Below, piece after piece: positions 32,566-45,785 of a DNA stretch of 64,000 nt (position 1 is its first letter; each line of letters starts with the position of its first letter). The notes under the pieces were generated by a model. It was given only the letters and a program-made list of their open reading frames with translations, made no database searches and was not told where the DNA came from. Both the position numbers and the translations under genes were made by a program. The stretch is from Selaginella moellendorffii (lineage: Eukaryota > Streptophyta > Lycopodiopsida > Selaginellales > Selaginellaceae), in contig NW_003314275.1 of NCBI RefSeq assembly GCF_000143415.4, positions 62,001-126,000 on the forward strand. The letters run 5' to 3'.

Positions 32566-32948
32566 CCACTGTGCTTTCCTTTTTCCTGGCCTGGGCTTTC
32601 ATCCTCTATACTATAACTTACTAGGAGCAAGGACTGTCTCTAGCTAACTTGGGCTCTCCTCACCCCATAGCTTCCAGTCACTCGAACCCAAGAGAGATCA
32701 GGAGGCAAGTGGCAGTGGCATATGTGGAGATCGTGCATGGGGCTCCCAAGTCTGGGTGAGAGCTAGCTAGTTACATTGCTCATGAAATCTCTCCTCATTC
32801 CAGATTTCTTTGTGTGCTAGGATGGCTTGCTCCCTCGTACCAAGCAACCGGCCGCAATTGGAGGAGCTGAGGAGAAGGCTAGGGAAGAAGAAGAGGGTTG
32901 GTTCCTTCCTCCTCAACTTGCGGAGAGGAGAGGGATCCAGCAGCCAAC
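32566..32948. other. Intergenic region before the DeSI-like gene
   Basis: About 380 bp with no recognisable coding sequence; probably the promoter and leader of the DeSI-like gene. Confidence 0.4.
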
Positions 32949-33605
32949 ATGGAGCTCGAGGTGAGCGGCAGTACTAGCAGCGCGAGGAAGAGGCGCAGCA
33001 CACGGTTGAGGAAGGCGGCAGACGAGCAAGGCGAGGAGCAAGGAGGAGGAGGCGCGCTGAGCGTACGAATGCCCGTCTATCTCAATGTCTACGATCTCTC
33101 GCCCATCAATGGCTACATGTACTGGGTCGGCCTCGGGATGTTCCACTCGGGCATTGAAGGTAAGCAAAGGATTGATTGGGTTGAGGGGTGCCGATAGATT
33201 CGTGTGTCATCCCCCGCAGTTCACGGAGTGGAGTACTCGTTCGGTGCCCACGACTTCTCCAGCAGCGGCGTGTTTGAGGTGATCCCGCGCAGCTGCCCGG
33301 GCTACACGTTTCGAAAGGCCATGGTGCTGGGCAGCACCGAGCTGAGCGCTGGCGACGTTCGCGAGCTGATCGAGAGGATGTCCATCGCCTACACGGGCGA
33401 CTCGTACCATCTCATCTTGCGTAACTGCAACCACTTCACCAACGAGGTGAGCCTGCGCTTGACGGGCTGCGCCATCCCCGGCTGGGTCAATCGCCTCGCA
33501 AACATTGGCATGTGCTCCTTCGGCTCCTGCATCATGTGCTACAGGCTCCGCGTCCACCACCAAAACTCCTCCCCGCCGCCCATGCTAGCTCTCAAGGATT
33601 GCTGA
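32949..33605 (+). CDS. PPPDE/DeSI-like cysteine isopeptidase
   Basis: Two exons: 32949-33159 and 33220-33605 (198 aa). The PPPDE fold has a papain-like catalytic dyad: His in VHGVEYSFGAHDF (the junction of the two exons) and Cys in LRNCNHFTNE. Other family blocks are VYLNVYDLSPINGYMYWVGLGMFHSGIE and IPGWVNRLANIG. Animal DeSI-1/2 remove SUMO or ubiquitin; plant members (the At1g47740/At5g25170 type) are deubiquitinase-like. The first 40 residues are charged and low-complexity (RKRRSTRLRK), possibly a nuclear signal. The C-terminus has a Cys-containing tail. Confidence 0.92.
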
Positions 33606-33781
33606 TCCAGAGAAAGCCCACTTGGCCAAGTGTATAAGATCCATCCACGCTTGTCTCTTTGATCTGGATCGCCGCCTGCCTTCACAGACAAAGGAGAGAC
33701 AACACTCCAAAGAGCGCCTTCCTTGCGGGATGGCCGACGACAAGCTCTACAAACTACTGTTGTTTAGCCAGGCCGGAGTCG

Positions 33782-34558
33782 TCACATTATGTGGGTGATC
33801 CACGACAGTGTCTGCTTGGAGCAGGGCGACGGAGGCAGGCACTCCACCTCGCCCTCGCCATCGCTGGAGCCACGGTACGACTTACAGCCGGCGGGGACCA
33901 TGAGGCTGGCGACTGGAAGCGAGAAGTCGCTGCAAAACTCCTTGAACACCTGTTCCACTATCTCCCTGTAGGCCGGACAAGTGAGGAGGTGGTAGTAGCC
34001 GAAAAACTCCTCCAGATCGACCAAGTTGTCCAGGTCCTTGGACAGCACCATGGACACAACCTCGTGCCAGTTATCAGCCAGAGGACGCCACGCCGGCGAC
34101 GATGATGCTGTTGCTGGCGGAGCGTGACGGGCGCTTCGGGAACGAGGAGGGACGAGTTTTGATGCTGCTCTTGACGACGACGAAGGAACCACCAGCTGAC
34201 CACTCCGGGGGATGAAGACTTCGTGCTTGGTCAACCGCGGGGATTGGGAATGCAGGTTGAGTGGCCCGCTGAAAGGAACCCACGGTTGCTCGTCATCCTC
34301 GTCTCCGCCGAGCCGCGCCAACTTTGTCGATCTTCCCGTCGACCTTGGAAGCAATCTTAATCTTCTGAGGAACCCGGTGGCCGGCGAGCATGGTGGAGCT
34401 TTGGAAACATCACCCTCGCATCTTAGCACCATCTTGTGCGCCGGCCCCTGCATCAAGCTCCAGTAGACTAGCTTTCTCTTTCGCCGCCTCCTCTTTGGCC
34501 TGTAACTTTGGCTACTGAAACACCAGGACAGGGATATAAGCTCTGGCGGGGCGGCCAT
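33782..34558 (-). CDS. OVATE family-like protein
   Basis: A single 258-codon exon. Most of the chain is low-complexity, basic and Ser/Pro/Arg-rich. Residues about 165-215 (VVSMVLSKDLDNLVDLEEFF, GYYHLLTCPAYREIVEQVF) resemble the OVATE domain of plant-specific OFP transcriptional repressors, where a helix starting with an SM pair precedes LEELL and a final helix. An N-terminal basic patch (RPKRRRRKRK) could be a nuclear localisation signal. OFPs interact with TALE homeodomain proteins and shape organs. The similarity is moderate, so another helical protein is possible. A 176-bp spacer separates its stop from that of the convergent DeSI-like gene. Confidence 0.6.
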   Translation of the reverse strand: MAAPPELISLSWCFSSQSYRPKRRRRKRKLVYWSLMQGPAHKMVLRCEGDVSKAPPCSPATGFLRRLRLLPRSTGRSTKLARLGGDEDDEQPWVPFSGPLNLHSQSPRLTKHEVFIPRSGQLVVPSSSSRAASKLVPPRSRSARHAPPATASSSPAWRPLADNWHEVVSMVLSKDLDNLVDLEEFFGYYHLLTCPAYREIVEQVFKEFCSDFSLPVASLMVPAGCKSYRGSSDGEGEVECLPPSPCSKQTLSWITHIM

Positions 34559-34754
34559 GCGAGAGGGAGCTTACCACTGGCGCGTGCCTAATAAGCAAAG
34601 GACCCACAGAAGAAGATGAGACGTGAAGGAATGATGGAATTCCCACACGTTTCATGATATGCCAGACTAACTAGTCGTGTCCTGTGGCCGAGCAAAACAA
34701 GCGCTTTAAACGCAGAAAAACAAACCTCTCAAAGTCTTACCCAGGGAATGTATG

Positions 34755-37700
34755 TCAGCTGATCATTGCTGTTAGATTCTGTGCGCTCTTGGAGCGACTC
34801 CAGTATTCGTGCACGAGGCCGGCAAACAAAGAGTCGCGACGTCTCAGCAGCGTGGAAGGAGAGGCAAACTCTTTCGATGTTCCTGCACCAACAAACAAAC
34901 AAAAAAACAATCGCCACATGCATTTACAGCGAAATGGAAGTGGAGGGAGGCCTACCATTGTCCAGGACAAGGACTTTATCGCTGTCCATGACGCTGGGAA
35001 TCCTGTGCGCGATGCTGATGACCGTGCTTCCCAAAAACTCCTCTTTGATTATCTTTTGGAGTATCCAGTCAGTGTGAGTGTCAATGGATGCTGTTGCCTC
35101 GTCAAGAACCAGAATTCTGCTCCTCTTGAGCAGCACCCTCCCCAGGCAAAAAAGTTGCCGCTGTCCCATGCTCCAATTCTCACCATTTTCAGCGACTGGA
35201 AATGGTACTGTCACCTCAAGAAGAAAAGGAAACGGAAAGCATAACAGACCTTGAGCCCCCAGCTTCAACTCGGATTGCTTCACGGTCTCGGCAAGCTGGC
35301 ATTTCTCCAGAGCCTGGAAAACACCAAAGGCGACGATCACGAGGAGTGAGCGTATTGAAAAGAAGATGCGCACCTCCCATATCTCCTCGTCTTGATACAT
35401 ACCAAGCGGATCAATGTTGCTTCTCACCGTGCCTTCAAACAGTGTCGGGTCTTGAGGGATGATACTCAGCCTCGACCGTAAATCGTTTAGAGAAATGCTC
35501 CTGATATCGATACCATCTATGAAAATGGTGCCTTGGACTGGCTCCACCAGCCTGAAGAGAGCTTGTATGAAGGACGACTTTCCGCTGCCAGTTCTTCCAA
35601 CAACACCGAGCTTCTCGCCCCCTTGGACGACGAAAGTTACATCCTTCAAGACGAGGGGCAATCCTGGTCTGTAGCGAAGCTGGCAGAACAAAAGCCATAC
35701 AAACCATGTCCTTTCTTTCCCAAGCGAACTAGATATTCTACCTGCAAGCTTTGAACAGCAACGTTGCCACTTTGAGGCCAGCTGACCCCTGGACCAGCGT
35801 CCTTTCCAGCACTTTGTTCCTCTGCTTCGATAGAGCTAAACTGCAAAATCCTTTCCACGGCTACCATGTTCTGTTCAATCTGGCATATGTAGAAGATCAT
35901 GTAGTTAAGGCACCCGCTCAGTGCTAGCCCGTAGGAGAGTGAAAGGCCAACAAATTCTGCAAAGAACGAAGTGTAAGTGTCATAAACAAAAGAAAAAGCA
36001 AAAAATAAAGAAAACAAAGGATGGGACATGGGAAAAGAATCACGACGAACCGGGATTAACAAAGCTTTTAGGAAGGAGCACCAGGAAGAGAGCGGAGAAG
36101 CAAAGTATTACAATGCCAATGGTCTCAAGTCGGAAACTGAGCCAGTCGTTGGCAGCACCATTGTGAAAGCTCATACGCACGTTGATATCGATACGCTCCA
36201 TATTGACCCTGGCAAAGCGCTCTTGATGGCCAAAAGCACGGATTGACATCAAGCCAGCTATGGTTTCCTTGAAGTGGTGGATAACGGGAGCGTCTGTGAT
36301 AGATTTCAGCCGCGTCAGCTCTCTAGATGTGGCTATAAAGTATCTCTGCAAACAAAATTCATCTCCTGGAAGGTTATCACATAAACAAAACATGCAATGG
36401 AGCACCTGGTATTTGAAATATATCCATGCCAGAGGAAGAAGCACAAGAAGAAGCTGCCATGTTATCTCGGAAATCACTACAAACACTCCAATCAGCTGGA
36501 AGCCATTCGCGAGGCTACTCCCGTAAAGAAAAGGAAGAGTGAAGTCGACTAGAACTTGATCGGTCGAAGACTGCACGACAAAACAATCAGAAGTCCTCAT
36601 CGATTTTGGTGTGAATTAAGAGTGATATACTCTACCCGAGTTAAGATTCGTCCCGTCGGAGTAGCGTCAAAGAATGATATCGGGGCCCGAAAAATGCTCC
36701 TGAGCATCGAGAGGTAGAGCTTCTGAGCGGTGACCAGCCCGCAGTAAGAGATAAGTGTGCTACGCATTAGCACAAAGACCCCACTGCCAAGGGCAAGCAG
36801 TGAGTAAACAAGGATAAACTTGCGAGGCCGGAAGAAAGGCTTGTTCTTATCCGAGGTTGCGTGAGCCAGCCAGAAGTCACTTGCAATCTGTAGGCCTTGC
36901 CAGGCGCTCTGAATCAGCAGAAAGACAATGACGTGAAATCCTCCGAATGCTTGCGTGACATAAGCCCAGTAAACACGCCCGTCCACTCGACCTTTGGCTC
37001 TCTCCTCCTCCTCCACATCTTCCGCTTGAGCCGATTCATCAGCATTGAACTGAGATATCTGGAAGTCGTCACCAGAATCGAAAGCCCGGCCATTCTCTGG
37101 CCCGGTCATGCCTTGGCCAACGTCAACAAGTTGCAAAGCTTGGTGGTGAGCTTGCACAAGGTCGGAGAAATGGACACCATGCTCGAGCAGCTCCTCGAAT
37201 TTACCCGACTGAACAACTCTGCCTTGCTTCATTACCTGGTACAAAACATCCACCATGAACAAGCAGTCTTCACGAGATTTAGCCTTACCAGGATTAAGTC
37301 CGCCCCGTGAAGAAACTCTATCTGGTGCGTCACCAAAATCACAGTTTTGCTTGACAAGGCACCCCTCACGCAATCCTGCCACGGTTCACAGTTTTAAACA
37401 CAGGAAACACACAAAGAAGAACAAGAACGTACCATGAAAAGTGCTGTTCCGGTGTGTGCATCCACGGCACTGAAGATGTCGTCAAGCAGATAGACGTCGG
37501 CATCTTGGTACACCGCTCTGGCCAGCTGAATGCGTTGCTTCTGGCCACCACTGAGATTAAATCCTCGCTCGCCAATGACAGTCAAGTCACCAGCCACGAA
37601 CTGAGCAAGATCAGCTTGCAAGCAGCAAACTTGGAGTGTCTGACGGTACCGCTGCAAATTCATCGCGTTCCCAAACAGAATGTTGTCGCGGATCGTTCCG

Positions 37701-39829
37701 TTCTGGATCCAAGGACACTGCGAAACATAGGCCGCTCGTCCACTCACCTTTACCTGGCAGAACAATCGATCGCTCAGATGCAAACCATGCAGAAGAAAAC
37801 CAAAAAACAAACAAAATACCGTTCCAGACACTTTGTCCATCTCCCCGAGAATGCATGCCAAGAAGGACGACTTGCCAGATCCCACAGTTCCAACAACAGT
37901 GACCAGGCTCCCAGCCTCGACCCTGACATCCAACTTGTCCAGGACGGGCTTGTCCCCATCAAAACTCCACTTGAAGGTGGCATTTTCCAGCAGCACCGCG
38001 ACGTTGTCAATGCCGGGTGGCCGCCTCTCAACACCAAGAGCGTCAATCTCGTCGCTCTCAAGATAGCGCTTGAGCCGAGTGAGAGAAGTAGCTGCCTGGG
38101 AGCCGGCCATTATCACGGACGGGAAAGCTCGCAGTGGATCCTGGAGTATTCTAAACGTTGCAATGGCCGTGAAGACTCGGCCAGCCGTGAGCTCCTTGCC
38201 GACGATCACACACATTCCAAACGTCGCCACCGACACTGCTAGCGGTGACAGCCACAGGAAAAAAATGCTGGTGGCACCGATGTACATAATCTTGGACGCC
38301 CAAACTTGCTCCTTGTCACGGGCCTTCTCGACGAGCCGGAGAAACCAGTCTTGCCAAGCCTGCATCTTGATGATCTTCATGTTGGTGATGGCCTCGTTGG
38401 TCACCTTCATCCGAGCGTCCTTGCAAGCCATGATCTGCTTCCAGTACTTGCGCTGCCGGGACGAGATGAAGAGGCAAAATGCCATCAAGGTGATCATGCT
38501 GGCCAGCCCCGCGACTGTGGACACCCCGACCACCCGGAACAAAATGGCCAGAGCTATGGCGATCTGGATGGGCATGATCCACAGGTTGTGGAGGTTGAGC
38601 ACGAAGTTGGCAATCTCTTCCACGTCCACCGACATGTAGTTGACGATCTGTCCCGTGCCGTGCTCCTGGCGGGCCGAGTTCGAGAGACGCAGGCTCTTGC
38701 GAAACACTGCCGCTACCAGCGACGATCTGACCGACAAGCTGAGCTTCCTCGTCCCAAAGTTTCTCTGCCGCTCGGTGAGCTCTTCCACCATCTTTGCAAC
38801 CAACAGCAACGAAACCAGCCCGACTCCTTGGCTCCAGTGACCACCTGGTTTTGACGCGAAGTCGATGAAGTGCTGGATCATCAGGGGTCCGACGTACATG
38901 ACCGACACCTTGAGCAAGTACAGGAGGCCTGTGAAAGCCAGAGGCCAGCGGCGCGAGTGCATGAGAGCCAAGGCAACCGAGCGATCCGCTTGCTTGGCCC
39001 AGTTAAGCTCGAAGGCATGGCACAGCGTCTCGGCCCTGTCCTCCACCGCGAGCTCGGGAATGTCGTCCACCTCAAGCGTCCTCGTGCTACCAGTCTTGAG
39101 AAGTGGATCCACCCACAGAAACAAGGCCTTGCTCACGTATCCCGCTCTCGCGTAGCGCGTCACCCTCTCAGGATCTCCAGTGTTACTGCTACCGCCCGCC
39201 AACAATGCTTCCTTCGTGTCAATGGCTTCCACCATCCTCAAGCCAGTAGCTCCTCGAGGAGTGACCAGCAGCAATGCCAAGCTCAGCAGCGCGGTCCCGG
39301 CCGCCGTGAACAAGTCCAGTCCTGGAATGATCCCGGCGCCTTGATCCGGTAGCACGATCCAAGACACGAGGCCGCAGAGAGCGTGGACGGAACCAGACAT
39401 GCAGCTGAGCGCCCACCACGCTCGGAGCACAGCCAAGTGATGAGCCAAGCCATGGCTCTCCTCGTAAGCGAGGAGGAGCAAAGACGTAGCCCATGCCACG
39501 GCCTGCGTGAGCGGGAAGATGAGCCTGTGGAGGAGGAGGCGATCGCGACCGTGGTGGTAGTAGCGCAGGCAGTTCCAGGCGGTGACGAGTGTGTGAGCAA
39601 CGCCGAGGAGCATGGTGGCGGCCTGGACAAAGGCAAAGGTGCCCGCCTTCCTCACGCTCTTGTTCTTCCTTTCCTTGGCAGCGGCGACGCGGGCGAGAGC
39701 GACGACCAGCCCCGCCCAAGCGATGGAGTGAAGCATCGAGAGCACCATCGCTCTCGCGCATGGGTGAATAACTGTGACATCCAGCCAACCTCCTCCTTGA
39801 TCGCCGCCGCACAACCACGCCACTCCCAT
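34755..39829 (-). CDS. ABC transporter, subfamily C (MRP type)
   Basis: Eleven exons: 37820-39829, 37433-37753, 37289-37375, 36636-37235, 36406-36570, 36051-36345, 35742-35956, 35374-35679, 35250-35313, 34956-35195, 34755-34882 (1,476 aa; phases agree). A full-size ABCC: N-terminal hydrophobic TMD0-like region, TMD1, NBD1 with Walker [10 protein letters not shown], signature LSGGQKQR and Walker [20 protein letters not shown]2, NBD2 with Walker [10 protein letters not shown], the degenerate signature NWSMGQRQ normal for this subfamily and Walker [13 protein letters not shown]. Plant ABCCs carry glutathione conjugates, anthocyanins, folates or phytate, mostly into the vacuole; the substrate cannot be inferred. 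The ATG at 39829 is chosen because upstream in-frame codons have no ABCC character. It lies 239 bp downstream of the SIN3 gene on the same strand. Confidence 0.95.
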
Positions 39830-40068
39830 ACCTGATGATGCGCTCGCTAAAAACCTAGGAAGGATTATCGCCCAACAGCCAGGGATGATCCAATGTGGAA
39901 CCATCTTTCTCTGACAGCTTCCACTCAAGAGAAAGCATCTTGGTATCATAAGTATTATCAAACTCTTAGAACTCAGACAAAATGCTGACACAGTACCTCT
40001 CCCTCTCTCTCTTCCTTGCTCTCTTTTTGAAGCGCAGCTTCCACTCAAGCAAAAGGTCTCTTGGTTTC

Positions 40069-43000
40069 TTACTTGTCCAGCAGGCTTTTCAGCTTGTACT
40101 CAATCCACTCGCGGAATCGCCGTGCTCGGCTCAACGGAAATCTGTGATGCTTTGGCGTTTGCTTCTGGCGTCGGAACAAGTCTTCGGTGTCCAGCACGTA
40201 TGAAACCTGTAATGCCAAGGCAAATGATCAGAGAAGCAGCGACCAGCGACGAAGGCTCTACCTTTGAAGTCTTGCAGGATATCTTGTATTCCAGGCCATT
40301 GACAACTTGGACGTTCTTCATTAACTCCCGCTTCTACAGTTCTGTGCTTGTTCCTGTAGGCACGACAGACCGATCTACAACCAGTGACATGGTCTGGTGT
40401 TCCTTCATGTCGTCCCGCTGCCTGCCTCTTCCCCCAGTCTTTAGATTTTTTTTNNNNNNNNNNNNNNNNNNNNNNNNNNNNNNNNNNNNNNNNNNNNNNN
40501 NNNNNNNNNNNNNNNNNNNNNNNNNNNNNNNNNNNNNNNNNNNNNNNNNNNNNNNNNNNNNNNNNNNNNNNNNNNNNNNNNNNNNNNNNNNNNNNNNNNN
40601 NNNNNNNNNNNNNNNNNNNNNNNNNNNNNNNNNNNNNNNNNNNNNNNNNNNNNNNNNNNNNNNNNNNNNNNNNNNNNNNNNNNNNNNNNNNNNNNNNNNN
40701 NNNNNNNNNNNNNNNNNNNNNNNNNNNNNNNNNNNNNNNNNNNNNNNNNNNNNNNNNNNNNNNNNNNNNNNNNNNNNNNNNNNNNNNNNNNNNNNNNNNN
40801 NNNNNNNNNNNNNNNNNNNNNNNNNNNNNNNNNNNNNNNNNNNNNNAAGTGTATAGGGACAGAAGCTTGTTTGCAGTTTCGTCCGCTACAATTGCTTGAA
40901 GCTGCAAAACCGGGGCGTAGGCGTCAGCAAGAGCTCCTAGTGCTACTCGTGCTTACCTGTTTCACGAGCCGAAATATGAGCTTGTCCAACGTAAACAAAA
41001 CGTAGGATTGCGTTCCAATTATCGATCTGCACTCGTCTTCGTACTTGTTGTTGTCAGCAGACCCATCCAAAAGACTATACAACACCCGCACAAACCTGGA
41101 AATCATTCGTGACGATCAGCAAAAAAACAGCATAAGCAAGACACTTACTTTTCATACAAGTTTGGAGGATCGGTTTCTTTAACCAGCTTCCACTTCTGCT
41201 CGGCTGCGGCAGCGTTTGTCTTTGCGGACTGTATTCGCTCGTAGAAAGCCTGCAAAAGAATGATAAAAGAAACCAAGAAAATAGCTTGGCAAATAGATAC
41301 CTGATGCAGTCTAAACAAGATGTAAAACATGTCGTTGCCATAGAACAGGCAGCTGTCCAGCGAATCCATGCAGCAAGTATAATGAGCCGCCAAAGGCTTG
41401 CAAAACATGGAGGATCTATCTGGAGCTTCCCCATCGTCTGCGTCAGCCATGCCTTCACCTTCAAAATCACTTTCAGCCTTCTCTTCATGGTCATCATCTC
41501 CCTCTTCGTCTTCATCCTCGTGATCTTCGTGCTCCTCGCGCGAAGCATCATCTGGATCGCCTGACTCGCTACCTGAGACCTCGCCAGCCTCCGATCCATT
41601 CTCGCTGTCTTCGCTTGACTTGTGAGCACTTTCGTCACCTTCGTCATCTGCTTCTGCATCCTGCTCGGCATCTCCTTCAGCTTCGTCATAATCAGCCCGC
41701 TTTGATACCAAGTCCTTTACAAGCCGGTCCTTCGACCCCTGCTCTCCTGTGAAGGTTTGCCTCGCATCCAAGTCTGGAGAAGGTGAAAGTTCACCTTCCT
41801 CCTTCTCGCCCCTCCTGTGGCGATCCTTCCTGGACTCTGGACCCTGCCGAGATTAAGTGTTAGTTACGTCAGACACAGCTAAATGAGCAACTTACATCTA
41901 GTCTTTGCGTGGTATGAGTTTCGGGCCCTGGAAGGAGAGAGCAGATAAGTCAAAGTAAAGAACAAAGGAAGAAAGTTACCGTCTATCGAAGCATCCTTCT
42001 TGGAAAAGCCGGTCTTCGAAAAGCCAAGGTGGTGGTCGGCCTTAGTGTTACTCTCTGTGACGTCCAGAATTCCCCGCTTCTTTTCACCGTGGACAGCTCT
42101 GCTGGATGCGCTGGTAAATTCATCAGCTTTCAGTGCCTGACTGGGGGCAGTGTCCGGGTTGCCACTACCAGTACTATCGCCGGAACTGGATCTCCGTTCC
42201 TTCGAAGGTTGGAGGGCAGCTTCTTCTGCATCTTCTGTACCACGGATCCTTGACGGCACGCCAAACATGGATTCCAGGAAACTTGTCCAAACACGCATGA
42301 TCTTGTTGGATTGTTCCATCGAGCTGCATACCTCGTCAGCCGAGTATTTCATAATCTCAAAGAGATCGTTGTGAATGGATGGATCGGAGTATTCAAACTT
42401 CAAGTGCGGGGTTAAGAGCCTTCGGTTTCCCGTTAGTGTCGCAATAATAGAGTCGTCTTCCTTCCTCTTCCGCGCATGAACATCTTTGATCTCGCCAAAA
42501 AGCGCTGCATACACAATTACAGGATATATAGGGAATTCTACCACACAACTTTACAGGGTACCTTTTGCGCTTAAGCTCTTTCGATCCTGTTGCTTAAAGT
42601 AAAAGCTCCGGTGGTCAAGGGATTTATGATAGTTTTTGGAATAAACTTCGGCCCAGACTTTGTTCATATCAGAGCGGCACTTAGACCATTCCTCCTGCTT
42701 TTGCTTTAGTCGGCTGTGAACGACAGGCAGCACAACGGATGGACTTTTACGCATCAAATCAATGATATCGAGGCCATGGTCACCATAAATCCTTTCAATA
42801 CAACGAAGATCGATAACTGGACGACAAAATAAAAAAATGGTCAGAACTTATTTCGTTAGAATAGAGCATTATTACCAGACAAGTGATCATCGATGCGAGT
42901 TTGAGATTCCATGCTGGCATCCTGAAGCTTTTCAACAATCTCTTCAACATGCTTTGCCGTGGCTACCGTTGATTCCAGCAACATATCCAGCTCAAACCTG

Positions 43001-45292
43001 GCACCTGCTAGTTAAAGAGTATGCACTATAAAAGTCTGAGTTTACCTGTCATCCTCACAGCGAAATAAGCTTTCTTCATACTGGTTTCTTCGCATATGTT
43101 TGAAAGAATAATCCTCGCTGCCAGATGTAACAGAGACCCAGCTATCATTGAGAACAGATTTCGCCAGCTCAGTACGGTGACTTGACAAGAGACGAGGATA
43201 CTGTAAAGGTTAAGGAATGTCAAGTGTTAGCATCCACGACCACAAGTAACTTACATTCTTTGGGAGTAAACGATAGCTCGGAGTGCACCGCTCACAGCTT
43301 GATAGATCGAGTTCCGATATAGGCTTGGTCATGTATTTCTCCTTGTTGGCATGTAGGGACGACTTGTGATCTTTGGCTCGTTCCTTTTCACGGTCTCGGT
43401 CTCTCTCCCTGTCCCTGTCTCTATCCCTATCCTTCTCCTTTTCCCTTTCCTTGTCTTTGTCTTTCTCCCGCTCCTTTCCTCTATCATGATCCCTGTCTTT
43501 GTCTCTTTCGGGTTTGCTAGCCTTCAATTGGCCATCAGAGTCCATTTCTACGCGAAAGTGGTAAGAAAAAACACCACAAAAAAAAAAATGATAACATGCA
43601 CTCACCGGCATTTGCGCATCGAATAACCAGTTCGTTGAAGCCGTCCAGTAGCTCCGGATACTTGCCCAAAATGTCCGAAACCTGGAGACTCGGGGGTCAG
43701 GACCAGAATGCAAACCGTCATTCAGATTCATACCAGTGACTGCAATTCCGCTCGGCTGATAATGTGCTCGTTATAAAGGTTGAGAACCTTGAGCAATCCT
43801 TGGTACGAGTCGCGATTACGGAGTTTTCCTTTCACCTTCTCAAAGAAAGCGTAATCTCTTTGCAAGCTTGCACCTGCGGAAACGAGGCAGTCAGAGGATG
43901 CAGAAACGAACCTCCAAGCCGCATGCATATATACGCCTAAAACCCATGCAACTTCCCTCGGACAGAACGCTTTTTGGCACTTTCCAATCCGCTAAAAAGA
44001 CCAAAACTTACTTATGATGTCCTCCATGAAAGTAGAAGCAGTAGGCCAGAACAATCCATCCCCACCTTCTCCATTTTGAGACTGTTTGCGGATAAGTTCG
44101 TCTGCCCGACGTGCTGATTTGCGCTTGTGACGGGCTCCGTCCATGTCCGCCTCTCGATCATATTCTTCTCTCTCCTTTTCCTTGTCCCGCTCCTTTTCGG
44201 CTTTCCTGCGTTCTTTATCCGATCTTGCTGCACGATCTTGATCGCGATCCAGCAGCTTCTCTTTCTGCACAAGAATTTTCTTCTGCATGAGCCAAATAAG
44301 CTTTAACAAAGTACCTTAAACATCCTTTCAGATTGAGAAGGTTTCGCCGATGCTCCAGATTTCTCATCTTTACGAAGATGTGAGCTCGACTTTAAACTCG
44401 AGTTTGCAGATTCCGGAAGAAAGCAGGTGAATTCGTCAAGCAGATCAGGGTGATGGCCAAACAAGGAAGCAACCTGCACGTGTTGAAAATCTCGAATGTT
44501 TCAAGAATAAAAGAGGGAAAAAAAAACACAAACCTCTTGATAAACCTCAGTGATAGATTTAGATCCCTTTCGAAATTTGTTAAGAATCTCTAAAAACGCT
44601 TTGTACACTTGTTCGTTGTCTTGGAAACGATTCTGTGATCAAGCACAAAATGAACAAGAATTAAAACAAAAAGCCGCTGGAATAAAAAAAAAAAAAAGCA
44701 AAATGCAAAAACCTTGATTTTGTTGACAAAATTGATAGCCTGGTTGAACTCCACAGGCTGTTTTTTAGGAGCTTCCCTTGGCGATTCATCGAGAACGATT
44801 TCATAGCCTCTCGGCAAGAATGCATTGAAGCCAATAATCAGTTTGTTGTGGCCCTTGAAAAGCTCTTTCACTTTCCCAATGACCCCGTTAGTATCGATCC
44901 TGAAAAGCAACACCAACAAAAAAAAAAAGAAAAACCACAAGCAAAGAGAATTGAGCATTCCATTCCATATAATCTAATCTCACGTACCTCTGAGCTTTGA
45001 AGTCCTTCATAACTTCTAAAAACTCGGAGTACTTATCGTTATCGTCTTTGAATCTTTCCTTCACCGCTTTGAGGTATTGCAACGCATCGTCTGGTGTTAA
45101 ACGAGGATGTTGATCCGAGCTGCGACCACCCAAACAAGAACATCGATCCAAGAAAAAAAAAAAGGAAGGAAGGAAAAAAGAAAAAGAAAAAGAAAAAACC
45201 AAAGAAGAACAGTAAGAAACTCACGGTTCTCCTCCTCCTGATGGGCGCTTGAGCTGCGGCCCCATGTTGCTCTCCTCTCGGGCACGCTTCAT
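40069..45292 (-). CDS. SIN3-like paired amphipathic helix corepressor
   Basis: Exons before the gap: 45225-45292, 44988-45119, 44713-44899, 44534-44632, 44315-44473, 44012-44282, 43734-43873, 43606-43681, 43255-43547, 43046-43200, 42876-42997, 42562-42816, 41980-42504, 41896-41927, 41301-41843, 41149-41249, 40957-41095, then from 40901 into the gap. The 3' end (to TAA at 40069) reads [15 protein letters not shown] and [19 protein letters not shown]3 scaffolds histone deacetylases in the nucleus. PAH1 ([18 protein letters not shown]), PAH2 ([18 protein letters not shown]) and PAH3 ([16 protein letters not shown]) are visible, then the histone deacetylase interaction region starting [19 protein letters not shown]. 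Two unusual stretches: a Lys/Arg-Asp/Glu tract (about 43370-43510) and a long acidic Ser/Glu/Asp tract (about 41450-41700). About 1,250 aa or more. Confidence 0.92.
40454..40846. other. Assembly gap (393 N) inside the SIN3 gene
   Basis: A run of 393 N near the 3' end of the SIN3 gene. The exon entering it from 40901 and the penultimate exon are incomplete; a TAG in the plausible frame near 40335 may be an acceptor site (CTGTAG) rather than a stop. Confidence 0.98.
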
Positions 45293-45785
45293 GCTGGATT
45301 GCTAGCGAGGAGGAGCAAATACCTGCGCTTGCGGAGCATGTTCTATGGGGCAGTTAGGGAGCGTGAGCTAGAGCGCAATGGTAGGAGAAAGAATTAATCC
45401 GCCGAGATTTGGAATGCATCCGGCCGATGGCGGCGACGCATCAAGCCCGGAAATCGATCAATCTGTGGGGGAAATGGGGGAAAGAAGCAAGGGAAAAGCG
45501 CAAGAAAAGGATCGGGGAAGCGAAGAATTGCGGCGGCGCCTCCGGAGCTGCGCGTCGCCACTGCTCCAGCGCCAGATCCAAGCCCCGGCCGGACCTAAAT
45601 CCCAAGACGGACAAGAACCATCCCCCTCTTCTCTCTGCGTGTGGTGTGTGTTTTGGGAGTTTAGCGAGAAAGAGAGAGACAAGAGACCCAAAAATTCGTA
45701 CTTGACAATGCCGTACTATAGTGTTACCTAGGGTTCCTTGCTCCCTCCAGGTTGTGACGTGACGAGGGAGAGGATTTCGGTGGCG
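45293..45785. promoter_or_regulatory. Divergent promoter of SIN3 and nicastrin genes
   Basis: 493 bp between the start codons of the minus-strand SIN3 gene and the plus-strand nicastrin gene. No TATA box is obvious; ORFs here are antisense shadows or low-complexity. Both are broadly expressed gene types, which fits a TATA-less bidirectional promoter. Confidence 0.5.

Noticed and set aside
45140-45205. Purine-rich tract as a regulatory element
   Set aside because: It is inside the first SIN3 intron; low-complexity sequence with no specific signal.
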